A DNA stretch of 64,000 nucleotides from Xenopus tropicalis (GCF_000004195.4 NC_030677.2:58348222-58412221), one strand, 5' to 3'; shown: positions 1 through 12,263, counted from the first letter of the stretch. Numbers and translations are program-made. Notes: a model not told the origin generated them from the letters alone.

Positions 1-444
1 CACAAACCTATGGGCAGCAGAACTGGGATTGAAAGTGGGCTGTGGCCAAGTAAATTTCATGGCTGCCAGGGCTTAATTCCTTCTTTTTATTATATCATGC
101 TCTTTTATTTGTTATAATCTAGCCAGACCATGGTATAGTAGACAATATGATGAATACACAGAAAAACGGACAGCACTGATTTACAGACAACTACGATAGA
201 GCTCAGTAACCCGCTGAAAATCCTCTAATAATATAACAGATGCTAGTGTAGATAGCTAAGAATTTACACGCCAACCTGCATCTGAACGATTTTAGCATAG
301 TGTTTAATTGTCAGCATTTGCTTTTAATGTTGAGTTAATTATGTGTAAGCCTCGATGCAGGGCAAATGCTCAAGCAGGGTCCCATTATTTATACAAAGCA
401 GGGTTATCCAATATTCAATTGCTTTCTGACTCCAGGGCAAAACT
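1..444. other. AT-rich DNA, nothing recognised
   Basis: No exon, RNA gene or recognisable repeat end was found. The sequence is ordinary AT-rich noncoding DNA leading up to the first MITE. Confidence 0.5.
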
Positions 445-838
445 TTCAAGGAGAACTAAACCCCACCACAGACAATAGCCCTCTTATACTGCCCTCAATT
501 GCCCCCCCCCCTGCAGGGTTCTACTAGATGGGAAAATATTCCTGTTTGGAAATCTGACAGTAGAGTTTATAGGTGCCATCTTGGGGACTCTTCTTCCTTC
601 ACCAACCAACAGAGTTTATTGGTGCATTCGCAGTTGGAGCTAATCCCAGACTAGCATGAGAAAGCTCAGTGTCGGCGAACTTGCTGAACGAAATCCGAAG
701 ATGGTGCCTGGGAAGTACGTTGTGCATGTATAGGGCAGCATTTCTCGACAGGGACACTTTTACATCTAATAGACTCTAAGGAAGCAGGGAGAGGGGCCAA
801 TGGAGGGCAGTCTATGGGGGGTTTAGGTTTCCATTTAA
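445..838. mobile_element. T2/Kolobok-type MITE
   Basis: The left end reads ttcaaggagaactaaacccc and the right end, reverse-complemented, reads ttaaatggaaacctaaaccc, so the ends are imperfect inverted repeats. TTAA-ended elements of this kind (T2 family, Kolobok superfamily) are very abundant in Xenopus. About 394 bp, no coding capacity; a poly-C run lies near 500-510. The left TTAA has decayed to TTCA, which suggests an old copy. Confidence 0.65.
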
Positions 839-1960
839 GCATTATTTACATTATTTGTAGTTCAATTTACAGCTAAAGGTTGCAGGTTGAACAGCCACGA
901 CACAGAATTATAAAGCATTATTGCCATATGCCAGAGATTTAGTTCAATCCCAAAAAAGGCATAAATATGTGGGTCTCACTCAAATGTTTAGATGTTTAAC
1001 AACAATGATTCTAATATCTGCCCTATTGAACCGTTTTGAATTGAGACCATTTAGACTTGAATATTGAATATTGAAGGAATATTAATGAACAATGCTGTGT
1101 AACAAGTCTAAGTAGTTCAGTTCTGGCACAGAAATCTTAATCTACAATATATTAATATCTATGACTATTAAGGCTTTTCCTCTAAGAAGATCAGCTACAT
1201 ATCAGCTCCACTTCAGTGTTATATGGATGCCTTGATTTTCATTTATATTTTTTTGTGACAAAAATTCTTGCTCCTGTTCTGAAAGGAGAAGGATTGATGG
1301 CAACATGAACAAAACATGGTCAAGAGAATTGAGCTTTCATTTTTTTTACATACCATTTATCTTAAACAGATGCATAATGTAATAATATGTGAGGCTTGGC
1401 CAAAATGAACTTACAGCGCATAGTTCATCAATTAATGGGACCTTATTGTTTCAGAACATCATTCTCAACAAAGGTAATGAGAAATATAAGAGTCTGTTCT
1501 GTAGTAGTACATAAAACCAGTGGTAGGTCAGAAACTGTCTCTATTAATGAGTGTCATTAGGGTTTAACATACACAGGCGTATCCAGGAAACAGAGATTCA
1601 TGACCTTCTCGAGACTGTGTCAGGCAGGTGGACACAATGAATCATTATTTCTTATGAAGAAGGGATTTTCACAGTAACAGGCAACAGGAACATTTTAAAG
1701 CTGGAAACATATTGTGTTTGTCTGATTTTTTTTGAGCTGGAATATTTTGAAAGAATGGCCTTTATGGATGACCCTAATGTTAGTCAATACATAGTTAAAA
1801 CATATAATTCACACATCTGTTCCTACTTTATGACAATTATTTATGCTGTAATATAGTGTGATTCCATTTTTAACAGGTGTTTTTTAAGCTTTTTTCAAAA
1901 GCATAAAAAAGGGAAATACAGCATAGTTTTCTGGGCCGATATATAAAGCTTAATGGGTTG
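839..1960. other. AT-rich unique DNA, nothing recognised
   Basis: No coding signature or repeat boundary is visible. Short T and A runs only. Confidence 0.45.
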
Positions 1961-1963
1961 CTC

Positions 1964-2452
1964 AAGACATAAAAAGCTGTATAATAAAAGCCCTTTCCAA
2001 ATTAAACATGAAACCCAAAATCATTTTTTTATTACCATATCCAAACCCATTATAAAAGCATTTAAAAATCCCAGCTGTCCGTCATATATTGCCTGCCCCG
2101 CCTCTATGCCTTAGGCATAGAGGAGTGGCAGACAGTTACTTTCACTTTCAATTCAGCACTTCTTAGATGTCACTACATTCCTCACATTCCCCCTCCCTCC
2201 TCACCATGTAATTATGTAACCAGTGCATGGATATGGGTATCAGGTCCCCCCATACTGGCACAGAAACAAGATATTGGCAGGATGCAATGCCTGCCTTGAT
2301 AACAGTGTCCACAAAATGCCCCTGTCTGCTTGCTGCAATTGTGAATTCCAAGGCTGAAGAAAATAAGATTAAAATAACTTATATAGTTTAAATAAAGTTT
2401 ATTTTGCTTGACAAACACAATAGAAAACAATTTGGAATTATTTATCATGTAT
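1964..2452 (-). mobile_element. Kolobok-type MITE, diverged copy
   Basis: This matches the reverse complement of the intact element at 30417-30940 over most of its length. Shared blocks include the tatgccttaggcatagagg palindrome (2104-2122) and the stretch around 'atgggtatcaggtcccccca' (2234-2253). Both ends have decayed, so no TTAA target remains. The short open frames here lie in opposite strands of the repeat and are not genes. Confidence 0.7.
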
Positions 2453-2462
2453 GAGGCTTATA

Positions 2463-3007
2463 CTAAAAGGAGAATGAAACCCAAAAATGAATATGGCTAA
2501 AAAAGTAATAATTTATATGTTGTACTTACTATACCAGCCTAAAGTTTCAGCATCCCAACAGTAGCAATAATCCAGGATTTCAAACTTGTGACAGGAGCTC
2601 AGTGAGCTCTGGGCAGCTAAGCTTAGGGGTCGTCACAAATTATCAAGCAGTAAATGAATAATCTGATTAAATGGGTGATCATTCATTTCTGGTGCTAATT
2701 GCACTGGTTTCTGAGCTGCCATGTAGTAATTATCTGTATTAATTACTAGTTAGTCTTATATTTTGACATTTATTTTCTATACACAGAGTATATTGTGCGT
2801 CAGTCCCTAAGCTCAGTAAGTGAGAGCAGCACAGAGCATGTACAGTGAATCAGCAGAAAAGAAGATGGGGAGCTACTGGGGTATCTTTGGAGGCACAAAT
2901 TGTCCCTGCTAAAGGGCTGTGGTTGCCTTGGGCTGGTACAGAAACCCAAAACATAATGTAGAATATTTCTGCCTTATTTCTTTAGTCAGGCTTTAGTTTT
3001 CCTTTAA
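2463..3007 (-). mobile_element. T2/Kolobok-type MITE, full length
   Basis: About 545 bp. The left end is ctaaaaggagaatgaaaccc (TTAA mutated) and the right end is gctttagttttcctttaa, an inverted partner. The interior (cccaaggcaaccacagccct on the minus strand near 2910-2930, and the 'agctccccatcttctttt' block) is familiar from a very abundant X. tropicalis MITE. It begins 11 bp after the preceding Kolobok copy. Noncoding. Confidence 0.75.
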
Positions 3008-3205
3008 GATGAGAAGGTTTCCATTTATCCATGCATAAATCTTAGAGCTTAGTAAGTGGAGTTCAGTGCTAAATAAAGGAAGACACAGGGGTGCTCCCAT
3101 GAAACAATAAAACTTACACAGGGTCATAGTGCACATTTGACCTGAAATTTTAAAGTCCTGCTCCCAGAAGAACTTAGGTAATGGGCAATCCAAAATGGTA
3201 TAGAG

Positions 3206-3479
3206 CAGGTATCCCCGAGCTTTTTTACTTGTGAGCCACACTCAGATGTAAAAAAGTGTTGGTGAGCCACGCAAGCATGAAAAAAAGTTTTCTGGGGATG
3301 CCAAATAAGGGCTGTGATTGGCTATTTGGTAGCCCCATGTGGTCTGCTGGCCTGCAGGAGGCTCTTCTTGAAGTAAAACTGGATATCTGTGCTTCCATAA
3401 CTTGCCTTCAAAATGGCCACCTACTTTGAGGCCACTGTGAGCAACATGTTGCTCACCAGCCATTGGTTGGGGGTCACTG
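3206..3479. mobile_element. hAT-type MITE with 8-bp target duplication
   Basis: The 274-bp element starts CAGGTATCCCCGAGC and ends GGGGGTCACTG. It is flanked on both sides by an exact 8-bp duplication, gtatagag (3198-3205 and 3480-3487). An 8-bp duplication with CAG...CTG ends is the hAT signature. The interior contains the 'gtgagcaacatgttgctcacc' theme known from a common Xenopus repeat. The overlapping minus-strand frame is a chance ORF. Confidence 0.85.
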
Positions 3480-3559
3480 GTATAGAGCATAGTTCCCAGA
3501 TCTGCACTGCATCTTCAACAATGCCCATTGATATTTATTTGATATGAGCTTATAAGGCA

Positions 3560-4070
3560 GAGAGACAGTAGATGTGATCACTGCACTTTCCCTGTAGTCA
3601 GATGCACGTAAAACCACTTTAATTACTTGCGTCAAAATACACCCCTTTCATATAGTTTTGCTTGGTGCTGCTCAGTCCTTCCTGCCTTCTATTCCGAATT
3701 ACGTGCTGCTGCACCTGGAACTACCAGCATCTCTGGACAAGGTGGTAGCTCCTTGCTTCCCTCAGCACCCTGTATTAATCAGAACAGTTCAGTTATGCCG
3801 ATAAGAACATGTCACCCATGCGTCAAACACCAGAAGCCATGGCAGGCAGACAGACTTCAAATTCAATATTTGGCACAACCTGACCTAATTTGTGAAAAAG
3901 CTCACTTGTAGTTGCATTTGTTAATCCAATTCAGGAGCTTTTGCATCAAGAGCATTGACCCTTTGCGACTGCAATGACACTTGAATTGTGGAGAAAAACT
4001 GTTGCATTGTTTGAAAATAAACATGCAAATTGCACTCAATTGCACTTTGCTCACTGCACTTATGGATGTA
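3560..4070 (+). repeat. Dispersed repeat, diverged (family B, copy 1)
   Basis: It shares ordered blocks with 45450-45895: 'aaaaccactttaattactt' against 'aaaaccactttcattaatg', then 'cagtcctccctgc'-like and 'aggtggtagctc' blocks in the same order. The right end ('gcactcaattgcactttgc') matches the end of 23110-23440. The class is unknown; no inverted ends or coding signature were seen. The plus-strand 94-residue frame inside has no family signature. Confidence 0.5.
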
Positions 4071-5629
4071 TAGTATATGAGCCCTAGAAAGTTATGATTC
4101 AATATATTTCATTGCACAAAAAGCCTAAATGCACAAACTAATCAATAACAGGTCATACCCAGCCAAAGTTACCATATAAATCTATGTAAATTCTAAAAAC
4201 TATGAGAATACAATATGTAAAACTGCTTAAATGCAATGCATCTGTAATTGGTCACAGGGTAGCTCTGGGGTTTCTTTTATCTGTAATCACTAATGAAAAT
4301 GTAATCAATGATTCATTAGCCCAGTTGCTGATACTAAGTTTAACTGCATACAGGGAGCTACTCGAGGATAAGTCTTTTGGAAAGTAAGCATAATGTGCTG
4401 TGCAAGAAGGTATGTTCTGCATATCTGCTTGTGTTTATCTGAGCCAATAAGGATTTCTCAAAAAGCTAATGGCCGAGGCAAAACAAAAAAAAAAAAAGGG
4501 GGGTTGTATTTGAAAAGTTTCAAGACACATGTCAGGAGTGTGAACCTAGATAAAAGTCTAATGCAGAGCAGTGTTTCTCCTTTATAAAGTTACCACTGGT
4601 GTGTTAGCAATAACCTTCTGCACACACAGGCAAAATTTGCTGAGGTGATTAAAATAGCTTTTTATTCCTGAGCAGAATATCCATGAATGATTTAAAGCAC
4701 TGATGCAGCCTTAGTTATACAGACATTGCTCTAATTAGGCCGTGAGAATAGTTGACTGTGGTGCAAGTTCCAGGATAGATTGGATTACATGTTAAAATTC
4801 ATTAGGCTCATAAAAATTCATACTATTCATAATAAATAAATAAAGTACAATGTACAAGGGTAAAGTGAAGACACAAATATAAATATATATAAATTACAGT
4901 AGCTAACTATGATTCATAACACATGATGAATGTGCACCACCTTATCTTGGGATGTGTTTTGCCATATTTAATTTTCCAAGTTCATCCAGATCCTGAGTCT
5001 TGTGGAAATATATATTAGAATACATTATACATCAAAACCATTCTTAAAAGAGCTGGTTCCTAGGGTGTTCTTTGGTTTAACAACCAAATTAACGAAACTC
5101 TATCTGCCCTCATGTGAGATTATGAGGCATCAAACTTCATCATCAGTCAGAAAACTAAATAACAGGGCATGTGAAGGCCAACTAGGACTTTTTAAGGGTC
5201 TGTGGGCTCTCAGGGAATATCACACATGTTCTGGAAGCAGCTGGGTGGCTGATCATGAATGGAAACCAGAAGATTTAGGTAGAAATATTTATCATGATCA
5301 ATTTACTTGTTGCCAGAAAATACAGGATTTCACCAGTGTAGCGTAAATGGAAATAATTGGTGTGATGTATTGCATAGCAGTCATATGCCTTTATCCCAAA
5401 GGGCACTATTATTTGTCCTTTCTGCAGCTCATGCAAACTAAATCTAAAATCATCAAGTAATAGTTGAAACAAGTAGTTAAAACAAGTATCTATGTTGTTG
5501 TTGTTGTTTATGCAAATACAGCAGGGACCACTATCTTTAAGTTTAGTTTGAATGGCGGTCCTTCCTCTGGGTTTAAAAAATGTAGGTGTGACTTGAAAAG
5601 GTGGAGCCATGGTCATATAAAAACTATTA
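4071..5629. other. AT-rich unique DNA with short simple repeats
   Basis: It contains an A13-G6 run at 4486-4503 and a (TTG)n run at 5493-5508. The plus-strand frame 5002-5346 and the minus-strand frame 5275-5637 have no recognisable domain and look like chance. No repeat ends identified. Confidence 0.45.
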
Positions 5630-5960
5630 AAAACCAAACCCCATGTACAAAAGCCTAACGCGTTTCATGCTAATCCAGCACTTAATCATAGGCTCAAAGA
5701 AATTTGTTTACACATCTATATATACAAGGTAAAGCATACACCCACCAGAATCAAAAAACCAATCAATGTGGAGCAACATTCTACCCCCACTACTACAAAT
5801 ATTTCCATTCGGTTAACTCCATCAGGTACAAAGTCAGTTTCATGAAAGTTAAAAAATACACAACACAGGGTTATGAAATAAAAATACAAGTATTTGAAAA
5901 TGAACAATATATATTTTTACACAAAGCAAGTAACATCAAAAGTAAAATTCAAACCTAAAG
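5630..5960 (-). mobile_element. Possible Penelope-type retroelement 3' end
   Basis: On the minus strand the tract reads gcatgaaacgcgttaggc (5655-5672 region). A 'gaaacgcgtt' motif next to an 'aagtgctggat' block is typical of 3' regions of Penelope-like repeats in frogs and fish. This is recognition by motif only; no coding domain is visible and the boundaries are guesses. Confidence 0.3.
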
Positions 5961-6914
5961 GAATACGTGTGTGTAAATAAAAAAATCCAGTATACGTCCC
6001 ACTTATGGAGAAGGGTAAGGGTATCTCACCCTCTCCTTTAAATTTCTAGTTGTTCTATTTTCTTTTTATTCTCAGCCATCCAATATCTAAATGTAACACT
6101 GTATGGCAGACGGTACTGCATTACCCTCAGCATTGTGCGTCAATCACCACAGTTCAAATGTCCCAAAGAATACAGTGCATTCGTCACTTGCACACCAACG
6201 AACACTGGATATTGCAAGACATATACGGGCCGATTCTAGCTGCTGATATCTGTCCTTTAGACTGATTTTGCTTTACAAAACATTATATTTTAGTATGTAC
6301 AGTATGTGCCTGTATAGTTTTTCCATTTCTTTATCAATATTTGACATACTTTTCAATTGGGTGATATTGGGAAATGTTTGCAACTATTGGGAAAATGTAA
6401 TAAAATGTAAAATACATGCACATTGTAAAACTTTTTTACTTTGTAAGAACAATTTTCCAATTGTGTGTATTTAATATAGATGTTGTGAACCTGTAGTACC
6501 TCATCTACCAGTGGAAAGAAAGATTGTGCTTTTTATAGTTTGGCCCAGTGCACAGCATGTATAATAAAACTCCTTACTGAAAAAAACGTGCCTGCTTCAA
6601 GCAGGTATGCAATTAAAATGTACAGTTTAATAACTGAATATTTCCCTATAGATACTATTTTTCTTAGCTTTTGCCTTTGCCCATAAGTTTCATATATTTT
6701 TTAAAGTTTTCCTTATTAACAAGTGGATTTAATTTGTACTTGATTTCTTTATAAATATTAAACGACACAAAGGGCAGAGGTCATTTTCCATAAAGAAATA
6801 TATTTTCTATACACTCATCTGCAGGAGTGGCTAGCTTGTCCTAAAAGATGAACTGTTATTCCAAATAATAAAGTATCATCAAATACCGCAAGCAGTCATG
6901 TTTTACGGGCGTTA
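5961..6914. other. AT-rich DNA, nothing recognised
   Basis: No coding or repeat signature. Short frames at 6050-6265 and 6268-6474 lack any known domain. Confidence 0.4.
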
Positions 6915-6929
6915 CTACACTGTACTGAC

Positions 6930-7145
6930 CTATGATCTATGAATGTCGGGGGGAGGCACTGTCCTAGTTCATAGCTTATAGGGGATTCTTGGTCCTGCTT
7001 GGTCTCCTGTGCGGCACCCCCACCACGTGTCACCGTGGGAGCACATGCGATCAAGCCTTCAGTGTGGGTTGGGGTGGCATGGTGTGAATGAGTGCACTCT
7101 GCCTAATACGCAGCCATCACTTGGCCCGGCACCACTTGAAGACAA
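6930..7145. other. Locally GC-rich patch
   Basis: About 215 bp is clearly richer in G+C than the surroundings, with runs such as ggcacccccaccacgtgtca. It has no open frame or inverted ends. It may be a fragment of an unrecognised repeat. Confidence 0.35.
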
Positions 7146-9336
7146 TGAGCCTAATAAAAGGTGAACCATCATGAAAATGAAAATTCAATATAAAATGATC
7201 TAAATATAATCAATATTAACAGTTCTGTACCATTTATGAAATAATCAAGTTATTCTTTACTATCACCTTTTCAGCAACCTGTCTCATCTCATTCTGCCTT
7301 AATGCAGGAGTTGGGAGTCTGATTTTGATTGGCAGTTAGGTCTAATATAGCCTTTGGGGGGTGTCCTTTTGCCTAGAAGATGATTAGAGCTCACTATTTT
7401 AAAATCAGTAGAAACCCTGTCTCTCTACATGCAGGATATATGCCAAAGTTATTTATTTTGTTTGTGATTTTTTTGTTTGTCATTTGAGTTAGCTCTAATA
7501 CATCTGCTAGCAAAGGAAGCCACCCAAAAGCTCTATTAGATATGTCAATAAAAATCTGACACCTCAGGTAGATGCTGAGAGTGTGATAGTGAAGATTATT
7601 TCAGAAAAGGTACAGAATTTTAGTCAGTATATATATATACACGAGTATTAAGCTACCCATAGAAACCATTTCAGGATGCTGCACTCATTGCTCTAATTTC
7701 TGATTGGTGGAGAAACTGCAATGGTGTACTTTTGCAACAACGTTAGTAGGGTACCCCCTAGTTGCATATGGCTCAGAAGCCCAGAACCCAGTAGCATGTC
7801 CATTCATGCACAAGACATAAGAATTTCAATCATCACTTGTGTTGTGTATTAAAAATCTAACAATATTGCATTTCTTGTTGCTATTATCTTTTATTCATTG
7901 TACTAAATAAAATTATTTTTGTGGTAATAATAATGTTTCCATACATCTACAGTACTTTATATGCATGTTTCTTTTTTCCACATAGGAGTTTAAAGCTACA
8001 ATAGCAGCTGGAAAAGTTCCACTGCTTGTGATGCATGTCTCCATAGTGGTGACAAAGAGAGTCCTGCTAACACAGTCCTAAAGTCAATAAATGATTAAGG
8101 CACTAGCTGAATGGTTCATTTCCAGGAGCAAGCTAGATCTAGAAAGGCGACATGTTAGACTGGATGATAAACAGTGTAGGTAAGAAAGATTATCACTCTA
8201 ACTATTCTGATAGATTCTCACCCCAAGGGGAATTCTCAGCCTTTACTTTATATGCGCAGCAGGCAGCCACTCGAGTTAGGAGATAAAACACAAATAATAT
8301 ATAGCGCATCTGCATTTGGTTTGCTTGCAAGAGCAAAAAGGGAAAAATCAATGCAGAGTAACATCTTGGCTTTAACATCAGAGGTTAAATTTAGGGCACT
8401 TAAAAAAAACTAATAAAGTTGCTAAATTGGGAAATCAGAACAGCAATGAATTTAACATGCGGTGCAGATTTAGAGTGCATTCCTATAAAATCTAAGTTCA
8501 CAGTTAAACCCATTTGTAAAAAGTTCTAATCCTGCAGATCTCCTATCCTGGAGGAGATTTTTTTCTCAGCCAATAGTTGCCTTGAGACAGACCTTACACT
8601 GCAATCTGTTTGCAGGCAGAAATTATTGGCTTGTATATGCAGGTTCTAAAAGTTTTGGCACCAACAATAAAACTCTCAGTAAAAGAAAGAGATGAATGTA
8701 GGTAAGCGGTATGGCATTAAACTGACATGGACAAATGGCACACACAATTATTTCTGTATTACTGTGATTACCTGGATTTCATAACCAGCCTTCCAGCCTC
8801 ATTCTCCTTGTTCTTCCTCCTAAATAAATAATTCAGAGAGCCCTTTGAAGCTCTCAGGCTAGACTAGATCATGTGAATATTACTATATAATATAAAATAA
8901 TTAGCAGATATAATTTATGCTGCTCTTTTAGTATGAGTCCCTTTCGGCTGTTGTGGGAAGACCAAATTGGGGTTCTTCATTTTCTTGTGAATCATCTCAG
9001 CTAGTCTTTCCACTCTCTATTAAAATGTCCCCCATTTTTAAAAAAATCTTTTTCTGCAGGGGCCAATTACATAAATTCTTCACCGCTTTATTTTTATGGG
9101 ATTTATGTGATTTTTTTCAATTATGACTTGAAGATTTTTTCATTTCTTTTATTTCAAGTTGCAGGATGGTGGTTAAAAGTGTGGAAAAATTGTCAAGGAG
9201 TTAAGGCAATTATGGCATCAAAACAGAAACAAATGTAATTTTTAACAGGCAGCAGAATGTGCTGATATCTGCCTCTTTTTTTTGGAGGAAGAAAGGCAGA
9301 GGCAGCAGGATAATCAGTAAAAGTGAGGGTCTACAT
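7146..9336. other. AT-rich DNA; one possible MITE terminus remnant
   Basis: No gene was recognised. At about 7627-7655 the string gtatatatatatacacgagt resembles the terminus of the element at 22588-23087 and may be a degraded end of that family. The remainder is unassigned. Confidence 0.4.
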
Positions 9337-9541
9337 AGGGCCATATTTACCATATAGATATTTGAAGTTGGGGGGTCTTGGTTGCCTATATGTGAAATTA
9401 CATGTTTGAGAAAAAAATGGGCGTTCTTAGGTGGAAGTGATGTCATGTGCAGCTGGAAGTGACTTCACATGCATGAACAGTTTGTGGCTTGGGTGCACAT
9501 ATGACCGATGCTTAGGATGGCGCCGGGCCTAAATACAGCAC
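9337..9541. mobile_element. hAT-like MITE remnant
   Basis: The left end reads agggccatatttaccatata. The right end reads cgggcctaaatacagcactg, whose complement begins cagtgctgtatttaggcccg, so the ends are an imperfect inverted pair. No clean 8-bp duplication was found. Noncoding. Confidence 0.45.
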
Positions 9542-9857
9542 TGGGTCGACATGCACATATCCATGCAGCTTTCCAACAGGACACCCCAAATCTCTTTGGC
9601 ATGATTCAATCAACAGTTAGCAGGATAATGACTTAAGTTGTGAGGGCAACAGTGCCACCCTAGCAGAGACTCATTCCTTTCCCATCAGGCTCGATTGTTA
9701 CTGCATTCCAGCTTTTCCTAATTGCATGCATCACTTAAATATAAAGAGCAGTATAGGAAGGATAATCTTTGATTTACTCAGATTAAGATTGTGATGCCTC
9801 ACATCCGGTCTTCTTAAAAGGGGCAATGAGGGACTCTCATTGGAGCATTATTTAGAG

Positions 9858-10359
9858 CAGGGCTGTCCCTGTGTGTGCCATTCTCTGCTTTCCCTATGCT
9901 GCCCGTGTGTGCCATACTCTGCCTTTCCTTATGTTGCCTGTGTGTGCCTTACTCTGCCTGCCCTATGCTGCCTGTGTGTGCCATACTCTGCCTGCCCTAT
10001 GCTGCCTGTGGGAGGTGAACCTGGCAGGGGTTTGTTCTGAAAGTTTGTTAGCATTTGAAAATAGTCATTATATGGTCCCTAAGGTGTGTAATATATGCTG
10101 GGGGTTGCTGTGCTATCCAAAGAGGAGGAGGAGGAGGCATATGGATATAAGCGTATTTCTTAATATGACATAATATTATTATTTCACATATGAATGAAAG
10201 GTGATATCCCTTCAGTGAGTACCAACCATTGGGTTTTTGCTGTGTTGCCACCATTAATGTGGGGATGGTCTTAAAAGCTCTTGTGATAACATGGGTGTAG
10301 TTTGAAGTGGGTGCGGTTTAAAAAAGGGGAGTGGTCAAAACTGGCTTCCATTATCGGCC
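9858..10359 (+). mobile_element. hAT-like element carrying a minisatellite (copy 1)
   Basis: It begins cagggctgtcc, a hAT-like terminus also seen at 13260 (cagtgctgtccaac). The 34-bp minisatellite follows at once, then unique interior. Its right part ('ggtttaaaaaaggggagtgg', 'ggcttccattatcggcc') is the reverse complement of the left part of the copy at 13260. The right terminus is missing: the sequence switches at 10360 to a CpG-rich foldback arm. A (GAG)n run lies at about 10120-10137. Confidence 0.7.
9869..10011 (+). repeat. 34-bp minisatellite, about 4 units
   Basis: The unit begins ctgtgtgtgccatactctgc and continues ctgccctatgctgc. The same unit is seen at 13440-13690 and, inverted, at 25181-25568. 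The unit lacks stop triplets and 34 is not a multiple of three, so long Cys/Pro-rich frames appear in more than one frame. They are by-products of the repeat, not genes. Confidence 0.9.
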
Positions 10360-10610
10360 TTAACGCTACGAAAAATGCGCAACTTTTCGCGTAAGTTTTA
10401 ACGCTACGAAAAATGTGCAACTTTTTACGCAACTTTCGTAATGGATACGAAAACTCGCGTTTTTACGCAAAAATCGTATTGGTAACGAAAAATTCGTAAA
10501 GAATCCGAAAAAATCGCAAAACATACGAAAAAATCGCAAAATACCGATCATTACGAAAAAAACGCAATCGGACTCCATTCGACCCGTTCGTGGGTAAGTA
10601 AATCAGCCCC
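10360..10610. mobile_element. Single arm of a CpG-rich foldback element
   Basis: The 251-bp tract from ttaacgctacgaaaaatgcg to gtaagtaaatcagcccc is nearly identical to the right arm of the palindrome at 23492-23998. Only one arm is present here, joined directly to the hAT copy on the left. CpG is dense in contrast to the flanks. Confidence 0.8.
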
Positions 10611-11611
10611 TTAGACTGTCTGATGATATTCCGGAATTAGAAACTGATGGGAATGTTGTCAGTCACCAGGTTTTAACACATGATGGTAGGACAATAGTGG
10701 GAGTGCCATCCTCAGTTGGAACTTAGTACAGCAAATCTTTTTTTATTTGTCTCTATTATTTCTGCCAATGCTCCATCTTTACTTCTGTTTTCGTTTCAGA
10801 TGCTTCTTTTAGTTTTTTCTCATTTCAGCTAGACTCACTATATCTAATTGATTATTGGTTTACTGCACTGTTCCAAATTGCCAGTTATGTTAGAAAATGA
10901 ACTGCTCTGTCACTATATTTCTCAATTCAGGTATCATTTTATTCTGCCATAAATTTTCTAGTTTTTTTTGCCATCCATAGAATTACATCCAAGACCTACA
11001 GGCGGATCAGTCCAGTGTTTTTTTTTTCTGTGGGTTTATAAGGTCCTTTCTATGCTCAAACATTTTGTTTTTTGTATTGTCCATTTAAGCTGTCTGTAAA
11101 AGCAACTCTGCTTATTTTGATGTGTCAAAAAAGCAAAAAGTATCTGCACACTCAAGAAAATGAATAAAATGAGAAAATGTATTCAATACAAAAACACATC
11201 ATAACAAGTATAGCCCAAATGTTGAAGTGCCAGCGGATGTCTTAATGCTGCTAAGGTGGGTCACAGAGGCCATCCTCAGCTCGAGAAGGAGGACGGACAG
11301 GTTTCTGCATGTTTGTCTTACAGTTCTGCCATGATTTCATAGGTATAAATATCTATATTTAAAATATCTATATTTTGTTTTACTCCATATGCTATCAAAA
11401 CATGCTATCAGAGTCATGGAGGCCCAGTAGCACATCCTAATTAATGGAAGAACTTACTTATACAATTAAAATGGACATAAAGTGTTCTTGCATTAAATAA
11501 TTGTCTCCTTTAAATAGAAAAAAAGTCATACTAACACCTTGTTGGAAGAAAAGTCAGGCAAGTGTTTTATTTTAATTTTTCTGCCACCACCACTCCTGTG
11601 CTGTGTACTTT
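10611..11611. other. AT-rich DNA, nothing recognised
   Basis: T-rich stretches only. No convincing gene, repeat boundary or RNA structure was found. Confidence 0.4.
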
Positions 11612-11678
11612 CTGTGAAAAAATAAAGATGCCTGTGCGTTCCAATTTGGAACACAAGTCCATCTTTATTTTTTCACAG
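11612..11678. repeat. Short perfect inverted repeat (hairpin)
   Basis: A 19-bp arm, ctgtgaaaaaataaagatg (11612-11630), is perfectly repeated in inverted form at 11660-11678. The 29 nt between them contain further partial pairing (gttcc/ggaac). It resembles a small foldback MITE or a hairpin RNA precursor. Confidence 0.75.
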
Positions 11679-11689
11679 CAAGGAGGCGG

Positions 11690-11880
11690 AGCAAGGTGAG
11701 GACAGGGGCCGGGGCCCACCGGGTTTTTTTCCCAGTGGGCCAGTCCAACCCTGCTTTTTACCAGGGCCGGAACTAGGAGTAGGCAGAAGGGGCAGCTGCC
11801 AGGGAGGGAGCAAATAACTCATGGCCCGGCACTGGTTGGTTGGTTCCCTTGATACAGTAGCTACAGGTAGCCATGCTCCT
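11690..11880. mobile_element. hAT-like repeat fragments
   Basis: The GC-rich tract contains 'ccagggccggaactaggagt' and 'ggccagtccaaccctg', which are typical termini of common Xenopus hAT-like repeats. Full boundaries and target duplications could not be set. The minus-strand Pro/Gly-rich frame over it is a repeat artefact. Confidence 0.4.
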
Positions 11881-11924
11881 CCCCTTATTGTACAATGACA
11901 CACAAATTTACAACAACTTTAAGT

Positions 11925-12075
11925 ATAATGTAGAGAGTGCTATTCTGAGACAATTTGCAATTGGTCTTCATTTTTTCATTATGTGTAGTTTTTGAATTAT
12001 TTAGCTTTTTGTTCAGCAGCTCTCTAGTTTGGAATTACAGTAGCTATCTGGTTGCTAGGTTTTTTAGAAAAAATA
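11925..12075 (-). mobile_element. T2-type MITE fragment ('tctggttgctagg' family)
   Basis: The blocks caatttgcaattggtcttca and agctatctggttgctaggtt are characteristic of a Xenopus TTAA-type MITE. Related copies are at 46594-46870 and 62560-62700. Only one side is retained. Confidence 0.6.
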
Positions 12076-12263
12076 TGTCTGTGTTAATTGTAAAGTGATA
12101 CCCACAGAATGTATGGGGGGTGCTAGGGCACAGTGCAAATAGCAGCTGAATTTAGGCATTGATTGTCATTACTATTAAATGTTGCTCGGTAGAATGGAAT
12201 CATATTGCTCCAGACACTGATAGGCCCACGCTGCAGTATTAGCCCATTTATAGATGCCCATTT

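Noticed and set aside
10619..10668. Possible hammerhead ribozyme core (ctgatga ... gaaac ... cagtc)
   Set aside because: Core words and a short stem III (ctga/tcag) are present, but stem I cannot pair beyond two bases and stem II is weak with mismatches. Most likely coincidence.
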